Made by a program: the position numbers and the translations under genes
Source of the DNA: Spartinivicinus marinus
Lineage (GTDB): Bacteria > Pseudomonadota > Gammaproteobacteria > Pseudomonadales > Zooshikellaceae
Direction: 5' to 3'
DNA length: 64,000 nucleotides
Assembly (NCBI RefSeq): GCF_026309355.1
Contig: NZ_JAPJZK010000001.1
Location: 5,538,501 to 5,602,500, forward strand
Part shown: in pieces, positions 20,219 to 29,945 of the stretch
How the letters are laid out: the number at the start of each line of letters is the position of its first letter
How positions within the stretch are numbered: the stretch's first letter is position 1
Notes under the pieces: model-generated
The model's input: only the letters and a program-made list of their open reading frames with translations
Told to the model about the DNA's origin: nothing
Database searches by the model: none

Positions 20219-21613
20219 ATGGGTGTAACAAACTATGATGTGGTAGTGCTAGGCTCTGGCCCTGCTGGTGAAGGGGCAGCCATGAATGCTGTCAAGCTTG
20301 GCAAGCGAGTGGCGGTGGTAGAGCAGTCTGCATTGGTGGGGGGTAACTGCACCCATTTAGGCACAATACCTTCAAAAGCGTTGCGACACTCGGTTAAAGA
20401 AATTATTTCATTTAACACAGACCCCATGTTTCGGGCTATTGGAGAGCCCCGTTGGTTTAGTTTTCCTAATGTGCTGAAAAAAGCTGAAAACGTTATCAGT
20501 AAGCAAGTAAAGTCTCGCACCCAATATTATGCTCGCAACCGGATAAATATTTTATTTGGACATGGGCGTCTTATTGATCAAAACACCGTTGAAGTAGTCC
20601 AGCATAATGGCTCGATTGAACAGCTGGTAACCAAAGATATTGTCATTGCTACTGGCTCTCGTCCTTACCGTCCTGCCAATGTGGATTTTAGTCATGAGCG
20701 AATCTACGATAGTGACACTATTTTGCAACTGAAGCATACCCCGCGTCGTATTATTATTTATGGCGCTGGTGTCATTGGCTGTGAATATGCTTCTATTTTC
20801 AGTGGGTTAGGGGTGAAGGTTGATTTAATTAACACCCGTGAACACTTGTTGTCTTTCTTAGATGATGAAATTTCTGATGCACTAAGTTACCACTTGCGCC
20901 ATCAGGGCGTGTTAATTCGTCATCGTGAAGAATATGACAAAATAGAAGGTACTGAAGATGGCGTGGTGCTGTATCTGAAGTCAGGTAAAAAAGTAAAGTC
21001 AGATGCTTTGTTATGGGCAAATGGTCGTACCGGGAACACTCAAGGGATGGGGCTAGAACATGTGGGAATTGAGCCAAACAGCCGTGGTCAACTGGAAGTT
21101 AACCAGCATTACCAAACTTCCGTTGAAAATATTTATGCGGCAGGTGATGTGATTGGTTGGCCTAGCCTAGCCAGCGCCGCATTTGACCAAGGGCGCTCAG
21201 CAGCTGGTAATATTGCGGCGAATAATGACTGGCGCTTTGTTAATGATGTACCTACTGGTATTTACACTATTCCAGAAATCAGCTCAGTAGGAAAAAACGA
21301 ACAGGAATTAACCGCAGAAAAAGTTCCTTATGAGGTTGGCCAGGCCCATTTCAGAGCTATGGCCAGAGCGCAGATCAGTAATGAGCCAGTGGGGATGTTG
21401 AAAATCCTGTTTCACCGGGAAACGTTAGAAGTGCTGGGCATTCACTGTTTTGGTGATCAAGCATCTGAAATTGTCCATATCGGGCAAGCCATCATGAGTC
21501 AAAAAGGTGAGGCCAATACACTGAATTACTTTGTCAATACTACCTTTAACTATCCCACCATGGCGGAAGCCTATCGGGTTGCAGCACTGAATGGATTAAA
21601 TCGGTTGTTTTAA
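20219..21613 (+). CDS. sthA: Soluble pyridine nucleotide transhydrogenase
   Basis: A 464-residue FAD flavoprotein that interconverts NADPH and NADH in the cytoplasm. The FAD-binding start is [23 protein letters not shown], and [18 protein letters not shown] replaces the usual two redox-active cysteines of the disulfide reductases with a single one, as expected for SthA. The NAD-binding [13 protein letters not shown] and the C-terminal dimerisation part [20 protein letters not shown] are present. GGAG lies about 13 bases before the ATG. It ends the plus-strand run that begins with nqrA and faces the GDPD gene tail-to-tail with 31 bp between. Confidence 0.95.
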   Translation: MGVTNYDVVVLGSGPAGEGAAMNAVKLGKRVAVVEQSALVGGNCTHLGTIPSKALRHSVKEIISFNTDPMFRAIGEPRWFSFPNVLKKAENVISKQVKSRTQYYARNRINILFGHGRLIDQNTVEVVQHNGSIEQLVTKDIVIATGSRPYRPANVDFSHERIYDSDTILQLKHTPRRIIIYGAGVIGCEYASIFSGLGVKVDLINTREHLLSFLDDEISDALSYHLRHQGVLIRHREEYDKIEGTEDGVVLYLKSGKKVKSDALLWANGRTGNTQGMGLEHVGIEPNSRGQLEVNQHYQTSVENIYAAGDVIGWPSLASAAFDQGRSAAGNIAANNDWRFVNDVPTGIYTIPEISSVGKNEQELTAEKVPYEVGQAHFRAMARAQISNEPVGMLKILFHRETLEVLGIHCFGDQASEIVHIGQAIMSQKGEANTLNYFVNTTFNYPTMAEAYRVAALNGLNRLF

Positions 21614-21644
21614 GTCTGACACCTGGCCTGGAAGTAGGAGTGAT

Positions 21645-22373
21645 TTAAGCTGCATCTTTAAATAGCGTCATTAACTCACTAGGGCGGTCGGTAATTAAAC
21701 TGCTGACACCACTAATTGCCGCTAGCTTTCTTGCTACATCCAGATCATTGACAGTCCAGACGGATACGGTTAAGCCAGCTTCTGTGGCCGCTTTGACCCG
21801 AGCAGGGGAGCAAAGAGCCTGATCTAAGCACAAGTATTGGCAGCCGAGCTTTTTCGCTGTATGAACGGGCGAAGGGAAGGGGTATTCTGCAACTAACCCT
21901 CTGGGTTGCGGGCTTTTTAGACGAGCCAATGTAGTCAGGCAGTGGCGATTAATTGAAGTCAGGATTAAGGTAGCACTGCCCTTATACTGCTGGCAGAACT
22001 CATGGGTAGCCTCAGCTACAGCGTAAGCTTCGGCGCGGTTATCCGCTTTCATTTCCAACTGAACACTGTTGACTTCAGGGCATGCAGCCAATAAATCACT
22101 GAGTAGTGGTACAGAGCAGGGCTGATCCCAAAGGGGGTGGGCAAACTGAGCATTGAGTTGGCTGAATTCTTTGGCTGTTAAGCGTGCTACTTTGCCACTA
22201 CCATTGGTGGTGCGGTCAACCGTAGCGTCATGGATTACCACCAGTTGGCCATCTTTGCTTAGCCGAAGGTCTAGCTCAAAGTCAAATATACCTAGGCTAA
22301 TTGCATGTCGAAAACCTGCAATAGTGTTTTCTGGAGCCTCATCTCGGGCCCCGCGATGGCCAATTAACTTCAT
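21645..22373 (-). CDS. Cytoplasmic glycerophosphodiester phosphodiesterase
   Basis: A 242-residue UgpQ-type GDPD with no signal peptide. It starts MKLIGHRGARDEAPENTIAGF, giving the first catalytic histidine near residue 7, then ELDLRLSKDGQLVVIHDATVDRTTNGSG with the Glu-x-Asp pair and second histidine, QLEMKAD in the middle and the C-terminal VSVWTVND. It would release glycerol-3-phosphate from glycerophosphodiesters. The homologue stands next to sthA in Pseudomonas as well (from memory). It lies 9 bp after a small secreted-protein gene on the same strand. Confidence 0.9.
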   Translation of the reverse strand: MKLIGHRGARDEAPENTIAGFRHAISLGIFDFELDLRLSKDGQLVVIHDATVDRTTNGSGKVARLTAKEFSQLNAQFAHPLWDQPCSVPLLSDLLAACPEVNSVQLEMKADNRAEAYAVAEATHEFCQQYKGSATLILTSINRHCLTTLARLKSPQPRGLVAEYPFPSPVHTAKKLGCQYLCLDQALCSPARVKAATEAGLTVSVWTVNDLDVARKLAAISGVSSLITDRPSELMTLFKDAA

Positions 22374-22382
22374 AAATGCTAG

Positions 22383-22670
22383 CTACTCTTGTGATGAACG
22401 ATTCGCGACACTGTATAGCACCGTATCATTTTCAAAATAGACGGTAAAATCGGCGTAGCGCCAGGTTGAAATGACCGGTTGACCGACGGAGGTTTTCTCG
22501 CTGGGTTGACCGTATTTCGCAACTACTGCTTGTTGTTTCATGCCATGGCCTGGCTGGGCTGATTGTTGACTGGCCTGAGCATGTTGGCCAACGGTTAGCT
22601 CTTGAGCATTAGTTAAACACGCTAGGCAGATAAGCCCACTGGTAAGGGTAGCCTGAATGAGTGTTTTCAT
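22383..22670 (-). CDS. Small secreted protein of unknown function
   Basis: A 95-residue protein with a signal peptide (about residues 1-22, ending LTNA-QE). The mature part has a low-complexity Gln/Ala segment, then AVVAKYGQPSEKTSVGQPVISTWRY with the pattern of the small outer-membrane-assembly-like fold in which a KYGxP motif is followed by WxYxxFxVYFExD. Its ATG overlaps the stop of the PilZ-protein gene by four bases, so the two are co-translated. A homologue stands in the same place in Pseudomonas (from memory). Function is not known. Confidence 0.75.
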   Translation of the reverse strand: MKTLIQATLTSGLICLACLTNAQELTVGQHAQASQQSAQPGHGMKQQAVVAKYGQPSEKTSVGQPVISTWRYADFTVYFENDTVLYSVANRSSQE

Positions 22671-23260
22671 GATGACGACTCCTGCTTCGACTGTTCCAAT
22701 TGCTGTCGCCTTTGCTTGGCCTGATACTGAATAATGTGCTTGGCCAACAACTGGCGATCGGGCTCAAGTATATGTTCAAACGTGATTCGGTTGTGATAAC
22801 CAGTTTTAATTTTGTCACATTTTACTATCTTCCCGGTAATCAACAAGCCGGCATGGCTTGGCTGCAATACCAGCTTAATGGCTAGGTATTGATCGACGGG
22901 AAGCGGATCAGCTTGGTTAAGGCTCAAGCCGCCTTCACTCAGGCTGACTTTCTGTTTAGGAAGGTTAAGCAATTCGCTACTACAAGATGCTATGGCATTG
23001 CCCATCAGTTGAAGGCGTCGATCAATATTCTTTAAGTATTGGGCAATCGCGCGGTTCTTATCATTAATAACTCTCAATAAGTGATGAGCTTCACTTTCTA
23101 ATGTTTGCAGGTTGCTGGATAAGTGGAAGATTTCAGCTTCATTATTAAAAGGAAAGTACTTGGAGTCTGGCTGGTGGCAGGCATCCATCACCTGGTAACT
23201 GATTGCTACAGTGTCATCGATTCGATAAAAATCGCGCCGATCAGCCAGTTCTTCTGGCAT
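22667..23260 (-). CDS. PilZ-domain protein (possible c-di-GMP receptor)
   Basis: A 197-residue cytoplasmic protein. The N-terminus carries RRDFYRIDDTVAISYQV, the usual RxxxR entry into a PilZ domain, and after an alpha-helical insert of about 80 residues VSLSEGGLSL takes the place of the (D/N)xSxxG motif. Both halves of a c-di-GMP site are therefore present, although the first residue of the second motif is not Asp or Asn. The C-terminus is a charged Gln/Lys helix. It is divergent from lolC (122 bp) and translationally coupled to the downstream secreted protein. Confidence 0.75.
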   Translation of the reverse strand: MPEELADRRDFYRIDDTVAISYQVMDACHQPDSKYFPFNNEAEIFHLSSNLQTLESEAHHLLRVINDKNRAIAQYLKNIDRRLQLMGNAIASCSSELLNLPKQKVSLSEGGLSLNQADPLPVDQYLAIKLVLQPSHAGLLITGKIVKCDKIKTGYHNRITFEHILEPDRQLLAKHIIQYQAKQRRQQLEQSKQESSS

Positions 23261-23382
23261 AATAACCGCCCTGTTAATTATTTAGTAACTCCATTAACAT
23301 TTTAGCCCGAATATTTCATAAGGTTATGCTCAATCCTTGAGAATTCACTGGGAAACATCTGGTCTGTAAGGCAAAAAACTTC

Positions 23383-24627
23383 ATGTTCAAACCATTACCG
23401 TTTTTTATTGGCTTGCGTTATACCGCAGCCAAACGACGTAATCGCTTTATTTCCTTCACCTCGCTGATCTCCTTTCTTGGTTTGGCGTTAGGGGTTTGGG
23501 TATTGATTGTTGTGTTGTCAGTGATGAATGGATTTGACCGAGAACTGAAACAGCGCATTTTAGGTATGGTTCCCCATGCCACTATTACCACGGCTCAAGG
23601 CACCATTGAGAACTGGCCTGAGCTGATCAAGCAGGTTGAAGAGTCACCAGAAGTGATTGGGGCAGCTCCCTTCATCAGCACTCAAGCCATGCTTACTCAA
23701 AGTGGTCATGTAAAAGGTGCCTATATTCAAGGGATTAACCCTGACTATGAAAGTAAAGTCTCAATTATTGATGAGCACTTGGATGCAGGTAAACTGACTG
23801 ACCTGGTACCAGGCAAGTTCGGTATTATTTTAGGCGATATATTGTCTCGTCAATTAGGGGTGAACGTCGGTGATAAAGTCACGCTGGTTTTACCTGAGGC
23901 ATCGATTAACCCTGCTGGAGTTTTCCCTAGACTGAAGCGTTTTAATGTCGTGGGTATTTTTCGAGTGGGTGCTGAGCTGGATGCCAGCTTAGCCTATATC
24001 CACTATAAAGATGCCGCTAAGCTGATGCGAATTAACCAAGGCGTGCTAGGTATTCGCTTACAACTCAAAGACTTGTTTAAGTCTCGAGAAGTTGCTTGGC
24101 AAGTAGCCAGCAACTTGCCTGGACGCTATTACGTGAGAGACTGGACTCGTACCCATGGTAGCTTATTCCAAGCCATTCAAATGGAAAAAACCATTGTTGG
24201 TTTACTGCTAACCCTGATCATTGCAGTGGCTTCTTTTAATATTGTCGCTACGCTAGTCATGGTGGTAAATGATAAGCAATCTGATATTGCGATTTTACGT
24301 ACTCTTGGGGCAACTACTCGTACGGTAATGGCCATTTTTATGGTGCAAGGGGCTGTTATCGGCGTGCTGGGTACATTACTTGGAGTGATTGCTGGAGTTG
24401 TTACTGCATTGAACTTGCCTGCTTGGATCAAAGCTATAGAACATTTGCTTAACATACAGTTTTTGGATTCTAACGTTTATTTTATCAGCTACTTACCTTC
24501 CCAGTTGCAATGGCAGGATGTTGGCCTAATAGCCGTTGCTACGCTGTTACTAAGCTTTTTAGCGACTGTTTATCCTGCTTTCCGTGCTGCTAACACTCAA
24601 CCTGCAGAGGCCTTACGTTATGAGTAG
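23383..24627 (+). CDS. lolC: Lipoprotein-releasing ABC permease, LolC/LolE family
   Basis: A 414-residue inner-membrane permease of the LolCDE complex that extracts lipoproteins for transfer to LolA. The first membrane helix follows the family start [22 protein letters not shown]; a periplasmic domain spans about residues 50-260 and three further helices follow, with [21 protein letters not shown] at the MacB/FtsX-like coupling region. The C-terminus [15 protein letters not shown] is typical. It overlaps lolD by 8 bases. Only one permease gene is present here, not a lolC and lolE pair, so it may form a homodimer (LolF-like) or pair with a second permease elsewhere. Confidence 0.93.
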   Translation: MFKPLPFFIGLRYTAAKRRNRFISFTSLISFLGLALGVWVLIVVLSVMNGFDRELKQRILGMVPHATITTAQGTIENWPELIKQVEESPEVIGAAPFISTQAMLTQSGHVKGAYIQGINPDYESKVSIIDEHLDAGKLTDLVPGKFGIILGDILSRQLGVNVGDKVTLVLPEASINPAGVFPRLKRFNVVGIFRVGAELDASLAYIHYKDAAKLMRINQGVLGIRLQLKDLFKSREVAWQVASNLPGRYYVRDWTRTHGSLFQAIQMEKTIVGLLLTLIIAVASFNIVATLVMVVNDKQSDIAILRTLGATTRTVMAIFMVQGAVIGVLGTLLGVIAGVVTALNLPAWIKAIEHLLNIQFLDSNVYFISYLPSQLQWQDVGLIAVATLLLSFLATVYPAFRAANTQPAEALRYE

Positions 24628-25321
24628 TCATCCAGTCTTAGTATGCCAGGATTTAGCCAAATACTACCAAGAAGGTCCTGCGACAGTTGAGGTCATTAAA
24701 AAAATCAACTTTCAGCTGGAAGTCGGGGAGCGAGTCAGTATTGTGGGTAGCTCTGGCTCGGGCAAAACTACATTACTTAACTTATTGGGCGGGTTGGATA
24801 CCCCTTCGCATGGCACTGTACTGTTAGATAACCAGGATATAACCCTGCTGAATGAGAACCAACGGGGGCTGGTTCGAAATCGTAGTTTAGGTTTTGTGTA
24901 TCAGTTTCACCATTTACTGCCTGAGTTCTCGGCGGTTGAAAATGTCTCCATGCCACTGTTAATGCGTAAAGAAGTGTCAGTCAAGGAGGCGAAGGCTCGC
25001 TCGATTAAACTGTTAGAACAAGTAGGTTTGGGTCACCGGCTACAGCATAAACCAGGTGAGTTATCCGGTGGTGAGCGGCAGCGGGTCGCTATTGCTCGTG
25101 CTTTGGTTACTCAACCAAAGTGTGTCTTACTGGACGAACCAACAGGTAATTTGGATCAGCATACAGCACATAGTATCCATCGATTGATGCATGAGCTTAG
25201 CCAGACGGTGAATACCGCATTTGTGGTAGTTACCCATGATCTGGGGTTAGCTCAACAAATGGATCGAGTATTGAAGCTGGAGGATGGACAACTGGTCTCG
25301 GTTAACAAGTTCCAGCAATAA
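24620..25321 (+). CDS. lolD: Lipoprotein-releasing ABC ATPase LolD
   Basis: A 233-residue ATPase of the LolCDE system, exactly the usual size when ATG 24620 ([19 protein letters not shown]) is used; the longer frame from 24584 is rejected because it lies inside lolC. Walker A is GSSGSGKTT, the Q-loop [11 protein letters not shown] is the LolD-specific form, the signature is [15 protein letters not shown] and Walker B is [13 protein letters not shown] strong terminator follows. Confidence 0.97.
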   Translation: MSSHPVLVCQDLAKYYQEGPATVEVIKKINFQLEVGERVSIVGSSGSGKTTLLNLLGGLDTPSHGTVLLDNQDITLLNENQRGLVRNRSLGFVYQFHHLLPEFSAVENVSMPLLMRKEVSVKEAKARSIKLLEQVGLGHRLQHKPGELSGGERQRVAIARALVTQPKCVLLDEPTGNLDQHTAHSIHRLMHELSQTVNTAFVVVTHDLGLAQQMDRVLKLEDGQLVSVNKFQQ

Positions 25322-25343
25322 CATCAGTCGTATTTTTAAAATA

Positions 25344-25386
25344 AAAAGGCCGTTTGAGATCAGACTCACGGCCTTTTGCTTTTTTA
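25344..25386. terminator. Bidirectional terminator after lolD
   Basis: AAAAGGCCGT (25344-25353) pairs with ACGGCCTTTT (25368-25377), with an inner TGAG/CTCA extension, and is followed by GCTTTTTT. It separates lolD from the convergent minus-strand gene. Confidence 0.9.
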
Positions 25387-25417
25387 GTGAGTGCTTTTTA
25401 TGCAAAACAACAGGTGC

Positions 25418-25729
25418 TTAGTCATCATCATCTGTCGTTTGATTTAAATAAGTACTTGGGTCAATTGCAATGCCTAAGGAGCGTTTATCAATACGCTTGA
25501 TTTTACCAGCCAATTGGTATCGGAAAACGACCTTATCACCGACCTTAACATCAAGCACTTCGTCTGGGCTTAAATAATTATACTCTTCTCCATCGACGGT
25601 TAAGGTATGGATGTAGTAATCCGGCATGCCTAACCATTCGTTATGAGGCCCATCGGTCACAATATTTTCCAGTGTGCCACGGCCTTGCTGTTTGGGGTTT
25701 TTACGTCTCGAGTTAAAACGTTTATTCAT
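25418..25729 (-). CDS. Conserved-looking hypothetical protein, 103 aa
   Basis: I do not recognise this protein. It is 103 residues, has a basic N-terminus (MNKRFNSRRKNPKQQGRG), a central beta-rich part with TLTVDGEEYNYLSPDEVLDVKVGDKVVFRY suggesting a small barrel of KOW or OB type, and a run of four aspartates at the C-terminus. No signal peptide or membrane helix is present. It is alone on its strand, between the lolD terminator and a DUF2062 gene transcribed in the same direction 45 bp upstream. Composition looks native. The basic tail and small barrel make nucleic-acid or ribosome binding a possibility, nothing more. Confidence 0.7.
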   Translation of the reverse strand: MNKRFNSRRKNPKQQGRGTLENIVTDGPHNEWLGMPDYYIHTLTVDGEEYNYLSPDEVLDVKVGDKVVFRYQLAGKIKRIDKRSLGIAIDPSTYLNQTTDDDD

Positions 25730-25774
25730 AGGGCATTTACTTCAAGGGTTAAGAAAAGTGTAGTGCTTGAGTCG

Positions 25775-26314
25775 TCAGTGTCTGTCATGAGGCTGACTTT
25801 TCCGCTTTTTTTTTCGGTGTTGCCAAGCTTTAGCAACATGCCATCGCCAATATACACGGATTAGAAAATAACTGACTAACCCCAAGACAACGCCACTAAT
25901 GATAGAGCCGAAATACAAAGGTTGCCAGATGTTAGCTAGCTGGCTGCTAACCCATTCGGTGGTCAGTTCCATTTCAATATGTAGTACTGGCGTATTGAGT
26001 AAGAAACAGCCTACTTTATAGGTAAAGTAAAAAATGGCGGGCATGGTGACTGGGTTGGTAATCCATACTAGTGCGACAGATATTGGTAAATTACAGCGAA
26101 AAATAAAAGCCAGAAAAGCGGAGACTACCATTTGGAAGGGAATAGGAATGAACGCACAGAATACTCCCACAAAAAAAGCGGATGACACTGAACGACGGTT
26201 TAAATGCCAAAGATTAGGGTCGTGTATTCGATGGCCTAAAAATCGCTGGAGAGATTTATTCTGTTTAATCGTATCTGGATGGGGCAGATAGCGCTTAAAT
26301 AGTTTTTTGGGCAT
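25775..26314 (-). CDS. DUF2062 membrane protein
   Basis: A 179-residue protein of the DUF2062 family. It starts MPKKLFKRYLPHPDTI, and the family core FFVGVFCAFIPIPFQMVVSAFLAFIFRCNLPISVALVWITNP is visible (quoted here only to show its key PIPFQ and WITNP motifs). About three membrane segments and a basic C-terminal tail are present. The family role is not established. A homologue stands beside comEC and the Lol genes in Pseudomonas. Divergent from comEC with a 110-bp gap. Confidence 0.88.
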   Translation of the reverse strand: MPKKLFKRYLPHPDTIKQNKSLQRFLGHRIHDPNLWHLNRRSVSSAFFVGVFCAFIPIPFQMVVSAFLAFIFRCNLPISVALVWITNPVTMPAIFYFTYKVGCFLLNTPVLHIEMELTTEWVSSQLANIWQPLYFGSIISGVVLGLVSYFLIRVYWRWHVAKAWQHRKKKRKSQPHDRH

Positions 26315-26424
26315 TGATGGGCTCTGCTAGATAACTACCAATTAAGCAGCCTGTTAAAAAATGTTAACTTAGTGGCCTTCTTAAACAGGCGTATTATGCA
26401 TTTATTTTAAATGGTTCTCTATAG

Positions 26425-28752
26425 ATGCGTAGCAGTCTAATAGCTTTTTCTTTTGGCTGCGTACTCGTGGCTTATTTACCTCAGCTTACTTTTTGGTATT
26501 TGGTAGTTGGTTTAACCATTTTAGCTGCTGTAGTCGTTTTGCGTTGGCGATTGGCTTATGGCTGGCTAGTTGGCTTATTTGGTTTAACTTTGGGTTGTTG
26601 CTGGGGGGTATCTTATGGCTTGATAGGATTGGCAGAGTTGCTACCAAAGCCACTTGAACGGCAGCCTTTGCTAATCAGTGGCTATATTGTTGGGTTGCCT
26701 CAGCACCGGGACCATGGCTATCGTTTTGACTTTAAAGTGACTCATATTGAAGTTCCAAAACAGCCTCCTGGGACTAATGACATTTTTATGCCTGATAAAG
26801 TTAGGCTTTATTGGTATCAACAGCAGCCAAGCCTGGCACCTGGCCAATACTGGCAGCTGTTGGTTAAGCTCAAGCGCCCCCATGGTTTTGCATCCCCTGG
26901 TGCTTTTGATTATGAAGGTTACTTATTACAGCTAGGGATTGATGCAACGGGGTATGTCAGAGAAAGTCAGCAAAATCAGTTGTTAGGGTGCTGCCAATGG
27001 CTAACGCTATTTGATCAATGGCGCTGGAAGCTAAAGCAACATTACACGCAACAACTATCAGGTGAATCACTCGGCTTGCTGTTAGCGCTGTTGTTGGGAG
27101 ATCAAACCGCTATTACACCAAACCAGTGGGATGCGTTGAATAAAACTGGTACGACTCATTTGGTTGTTGTGTCGGGGCTGCATATAGGTTTGTGTGCCGT
27201 ATTGGGAGCGCTACTAGCTTCAGTATTGGTAAAATTGCAGCTGTTACCATTAATTGTTACAGCTAGGGAATGGGCCATTGGCGCAGGCTGGATATTGGCG
27301 ACAGGATATGCGCTGTTAAGTGGCTTTCAACTCCCTGTTCAGCGTGCTTGGGTAATGCTCACCATTGGTGCTGTAGCCTTCGCAGGGCGCTGGCAGTTTC
27401 AACCGCTAAGCTACTGGTGGGTGGCATTGGCTTTTGTATTGTTGTGGCAGCCACTAGCCGTTGTCAGTGCTGGGTTTTGGTACTCATTTGTTGCCGTTGC
27501 AGCACTGTTAGTGGCTTTTAGTCATCGTCGGGCTGTCACTGGTGTTACTTCTCTATGGATTAAGCCCCAGTGGATTGTTTGGATTGCCTTGCTTCCACTG
27601 TTTATTCACTGGCAGCAAGTGAGCGTTTGGTATTCCCCACTGATTAACTTGCTGGTAATACCGCTATTGGGTTTTGTTATAATGCCAGCTTTGTTGGTTG
27701 CGGTATTGCTAGCAAGCTTTTCAGCGTTTGGTTGGACTTGCTTAAAAATGCTCAATCAAGGGCTGGCAGCTGGTGTTGAGTTGCTTGCCCAATTATCAGC
27801 GGGTGAACAGACAACATTTGCCTTGACACCTTTGGGAGTATTACTGTTTGCCTTAGCTTGGCTATTACCAGCAGGATTGCCTGGACGGAGCGGGCTAATC
27901 ATGGTGGGAGTATTAGTTGGTTATTTTAAACCTGAGCCTCCATCACTTGAGGCTGGCCAGTTTCGTTTGACGTTGTTTGATGTTGGGCAGGGGTTGGGCG
28001 CATTGATTGAGACTAAAAATCACCGCTTGATTTATGATACAGGGCCACAGTGGAATCCACGTTTTAGTGCGGTGGGTGCGGTAATCATTCCATTTTTAAA
28101 ACAGCAGCAAATTAACCATTTAGATAAGCTGATTATTAGTCATGCTGATCAAGATCATAGTGGTGGGCTAAAGGAACTAAGTACAGCCGTCTTTATCGAT
28201 GGGTTAGAGTCTGGTACAGCTACAGAAATCAGACTGGCTCAACCGGTACAACCCTGTCAGGCAGGACAAAGCTGGCAATGGGATGGTGTGGTATTTCGCT
28301 ATTTGGCGGGTACGCAGGGTAAGGATCGAAATGAGCGCTCTTGTGTTCTGCAAGTGATGACAGGTAATCATCAGCTCCTGCTAACGGGGGATATATCAGC
28401 AAAACAGGAGCGTCAATTGGTTACACAGTGGAGGCAACAGCTTAAGTCGTCTGTCTTGGTTGCGGCTCACCATGGCAGTTATTATGCTACAAGTGTATCT
28501 TTTATTAAGCAGGTAAAGCCATCAGTTGTATTGTTTTCCGCAGGCTATCAAAACCGTTATGGCCACCCGAATAAAAAATTAGTCAAGCGACTGCAACAGT
28601 CGGGAATCCTTACCTACAATACAGCAGATGAAGGGTCAATTCAGTGGCTGTTTGATAAAGCAGCAGAACCAGCCTTAACAATGCGCTACCGCCTTGATTA
28701 TCCTAGATATTGGTCACAAAAAGTTAGCACTAGGCTATTCGGTCGCTTATAA
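26425..28752 (+). CDS. comEC: DNA uptake channel ComEC/Rec2
   Basis: A 775-residue inner-membrane protein that passes single-stranded DNA into the cytoplasm during natural transformation. Membrane segments at about 5-70 precede a soluble OB-type part (DUF4131), then the Competence domain with THLVVVSGLHIGL near residue 250 and many helices, then a C-terminal metallo-beta-lactamase domain with LFDVGQGLGALIE and ISHADQDHSGG and later LVAAHHGSYYATS. Full length with no frameshift. With two PilZ genes in the window it hints at competence linked to type IV pili, though pilus structural genes are not here. Confidence 0.95.
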   Translation: MRSSLIAFSFGCVLVAYLPQLTFWYLVVGLTILAAVVVLRWRLAYGWLVGLFGLTLGCCWGVSYGLIGLAELLPKPLERQPLLISGYIVGLPQHRDHGYRFDFKVTHIEVPKQPPGTNDIFMPDKVRLYWYQQQPSLAPGQYWQLLVKLKRPHGFASPGAFDYEGYLLQLGIDATGYVRESQQNQLLGCCQWLTLFDQWRWKLKQHYTQQLSGESLGLLLALLLGDQTAITPNQWDALNKTGTTHLVVVSGLHIGLCAVLGALLASVLVKLQLLPLIVTAREWAIGAGWILATGYALLSGFQLPVQRAWVMLTIGAVAFAGRWQFQPLSYWWVALAFVLLWQPLAVVSAGFWYSFVAVAALLVAFSHRRAVTGVTSLWIKPQWIVWIALLPLFIHWQQVSVWYSPLINLLVIPLLGFVIMPALLVAVLLASFSAFGWTCLKMLNQGLAAGVELLAQLSAGEQTTFALTPLGVLLFALAWLLPAGLPGRSGLIMVGVLVGYFKPEPPSLEAGQFRLTLFDVGQGLGALIETKNHRLIYDTGPQWNPRFSAVGAVIIPFLKQQQINHLDKLIISHADQDHSGGLKELSTAVFIDGLESGTATEIRLAQPVQPCQAGQSWQWDGVVFRYLAGTQGKDRNERSCVLQVMTGNHQLLLTGDISAKQERQLVTQWRQQLKSSVLVAAHHGSYYATSVSFIKQVKPSVVLFSAGYQNRYGHPNKKLVKRLQQSGILTYNTADEGSIQWLFDKAAEPALTMRYRLDYPRYWSQKVSTRLFGRL

Positions 28753-28794
28753 CTTTATGTTAGAGTTGGCCCAACATTCATAAGGGGAGATGTC

Positions 28795-29427
28795 GTGAAA
28801 GAACTCATTGTAGCCGGTGGCTGGCTAATGCTGCCAATTCTTATTTGTTCTATTCTTGCCTTGGCTATTATTATCGAGCGTGCCTGGACATTAAGGCCCT
28901 CAAAAATTGCACCTAAACATACGCTAGCCTTGGTTTGGAAATGGATTAAAAATAAACAGCTTGATAGTAAACGACTTAAAGAGCTAAAAGGCAGCTCCCC
29001 ATTAGGGCAAATTTTGGCTGCAGGCTTAAGCAACTCCAAACATGGTCGCGAAATCATGAAAGAGGGGATTGAAGAAGCGGCTTCTGGCGTTGTTCATGAT
29101 TTGGAGCGCTTTTTAAATAGTTTGGGCACCATTGCTGCGATCACCCCACTATTAGGTCTATTGGGTACAGTCATTGGGATGATAAAAGTGTTTGCCGAAA
29201 TTCAGATTTCCGGTACAGGTAATGCGGATGCATTAGCGGGTGGTATTTCCGAGGCGCTGATTACAACAGCTGCAGGTCTGACAATTGCCATCCCTGCATT
29301 GATTATGCACCGGTTTTATGTGCGCCGAGTGGATGAGCTGGTGATTGCCATGGAACAAGAGGCCACGAAACTGGTAGAAGTGCTCCATGGTGAGCGTGAA
29401 GTGGATTACAGTGAGGTAGGCAAGTGA
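28795..29427 (+). CDS. exbB: MotA/TolQ/ExbB proton channel protein
   Basis: A 210-residue inner-membrane protein with three membrane segments (about residues 8-28, 110-135 and 155-178). TPLLGLLGTVIGMIKVF and GISEALITTAAGLTIAIPALI are the family hallmarks. It uses the proton gradient to energise an outer-membrane partner. The start is GTG with AGGGGAG six bases upstream. It is coupled to the exbD-type gene by a GTGA overlap. Which outer-membrane process it drives is unclear: no tonB, tolA or receptor gene is adjacent, and in Pseudomonas this pair stands before lpxK. Confidence 0.92.
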   Translation: MKELIVAGGWLMLPILICSILALAIIIERAWTLRPSKIAPKHTLALVWKWIKNKQLDSKRLKELKGSSPLGQILAAGLSNSKHGREIMKEGIEEAASGVVHDLERFLNSLGTIAAITPLLGLLGTVIGMIKVFAEIQISGTGNADALAGGISEALITTAAGLTIAIPALIMHRFYVRRVDELVIAMEQEATKLVEVLHGEREVDYSEVGK

Positions 29428-29846
29428 AGTTTCGCAGGCAACTAACGGAAGAGGTTTCCGTTAACCTCACCCCATTGATTGATGTGGTGTTTTTGCTGCT
29501 GATCTTCTTTATGGTAACCACCACATTTACTAAAGAAACCCATTTAAGTGTTGATTTACCAGAAGCTACAGGTGAGCCGGTTGATAATAAGCCTGATCAA
29601 ATTGAAATTCTGATCAGTAAAACCGGTGAATATGCAGTGAATGCCAAGTCGCTGGTCAATACGTCAATTAAAACGCTCAAAACCGCATTACAAAAAGAGT
29701 CAAAAGGCAATAATAAACTGCCGTTGGTGATCACCTCTGACGCCAATGCACCTTATCAGGCGGTAGTGACAGCAATGGATGCAGCAGGTCAATTGGGGTT
29801 TGTCCACTTAAGTATTACTACCCAAGAAAAGTCAAAAGAAGAGTAG
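29424..29846 (+). CDS. exbD: ExbD/TolR biopolymer transport protein
   Basis: A 140-residue partner of the preceding channel protein: short cytoplasmic start, one membrane helix (about residues 18-36, with NLTPLIDVVFLLLIFFMVT containing the functional aspartate) and a periplasmic domain. The GTG start overlaps the exbB stop (GTGA). A terminator follows before lpxK. Confidence 0.93.
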   Translation: MKFRRQLTEEVSVNLTPLIDVVFLLLIFFMVTTTFTKETHLSVDLPEATGEPVDNKPDQIEILISKTGEYAVNAKSLVNTSIKTLKTALQKESKGNNKLPLVITSDANAPYQAVVTAMDAAGQLGFVHLSITTQEKSKEE

Positions 29847-29883
29847 AATAATCAGACCTTGATACTCTTTACTACTTAATTTA

Positions 29884-29917
29884 ATTAGGCCAGCCTGTTG
29901 CTGGCCTAATTTTGTTT
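29884..29917 (+). terminator. Terminator after exbD
   Basis: ATTAGGCCAGC (29884-29894) pairs with GCTGGCCTAAT (29900-29910), followed by TTTGTTT. It separates exbBD from lpxK, 28 bp before the lpxK start. Confidence 0.85.
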
Positions 29918-29945
29918 ACTGCTTCGTATTTAAATTGGTGAGTCC

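Noticed and set aside
22675-22900. Plus-strand frame at the 3' end of the PilZ gene
   Set aside because: It is a shadow of the PilZ gene, which has clear motifs.
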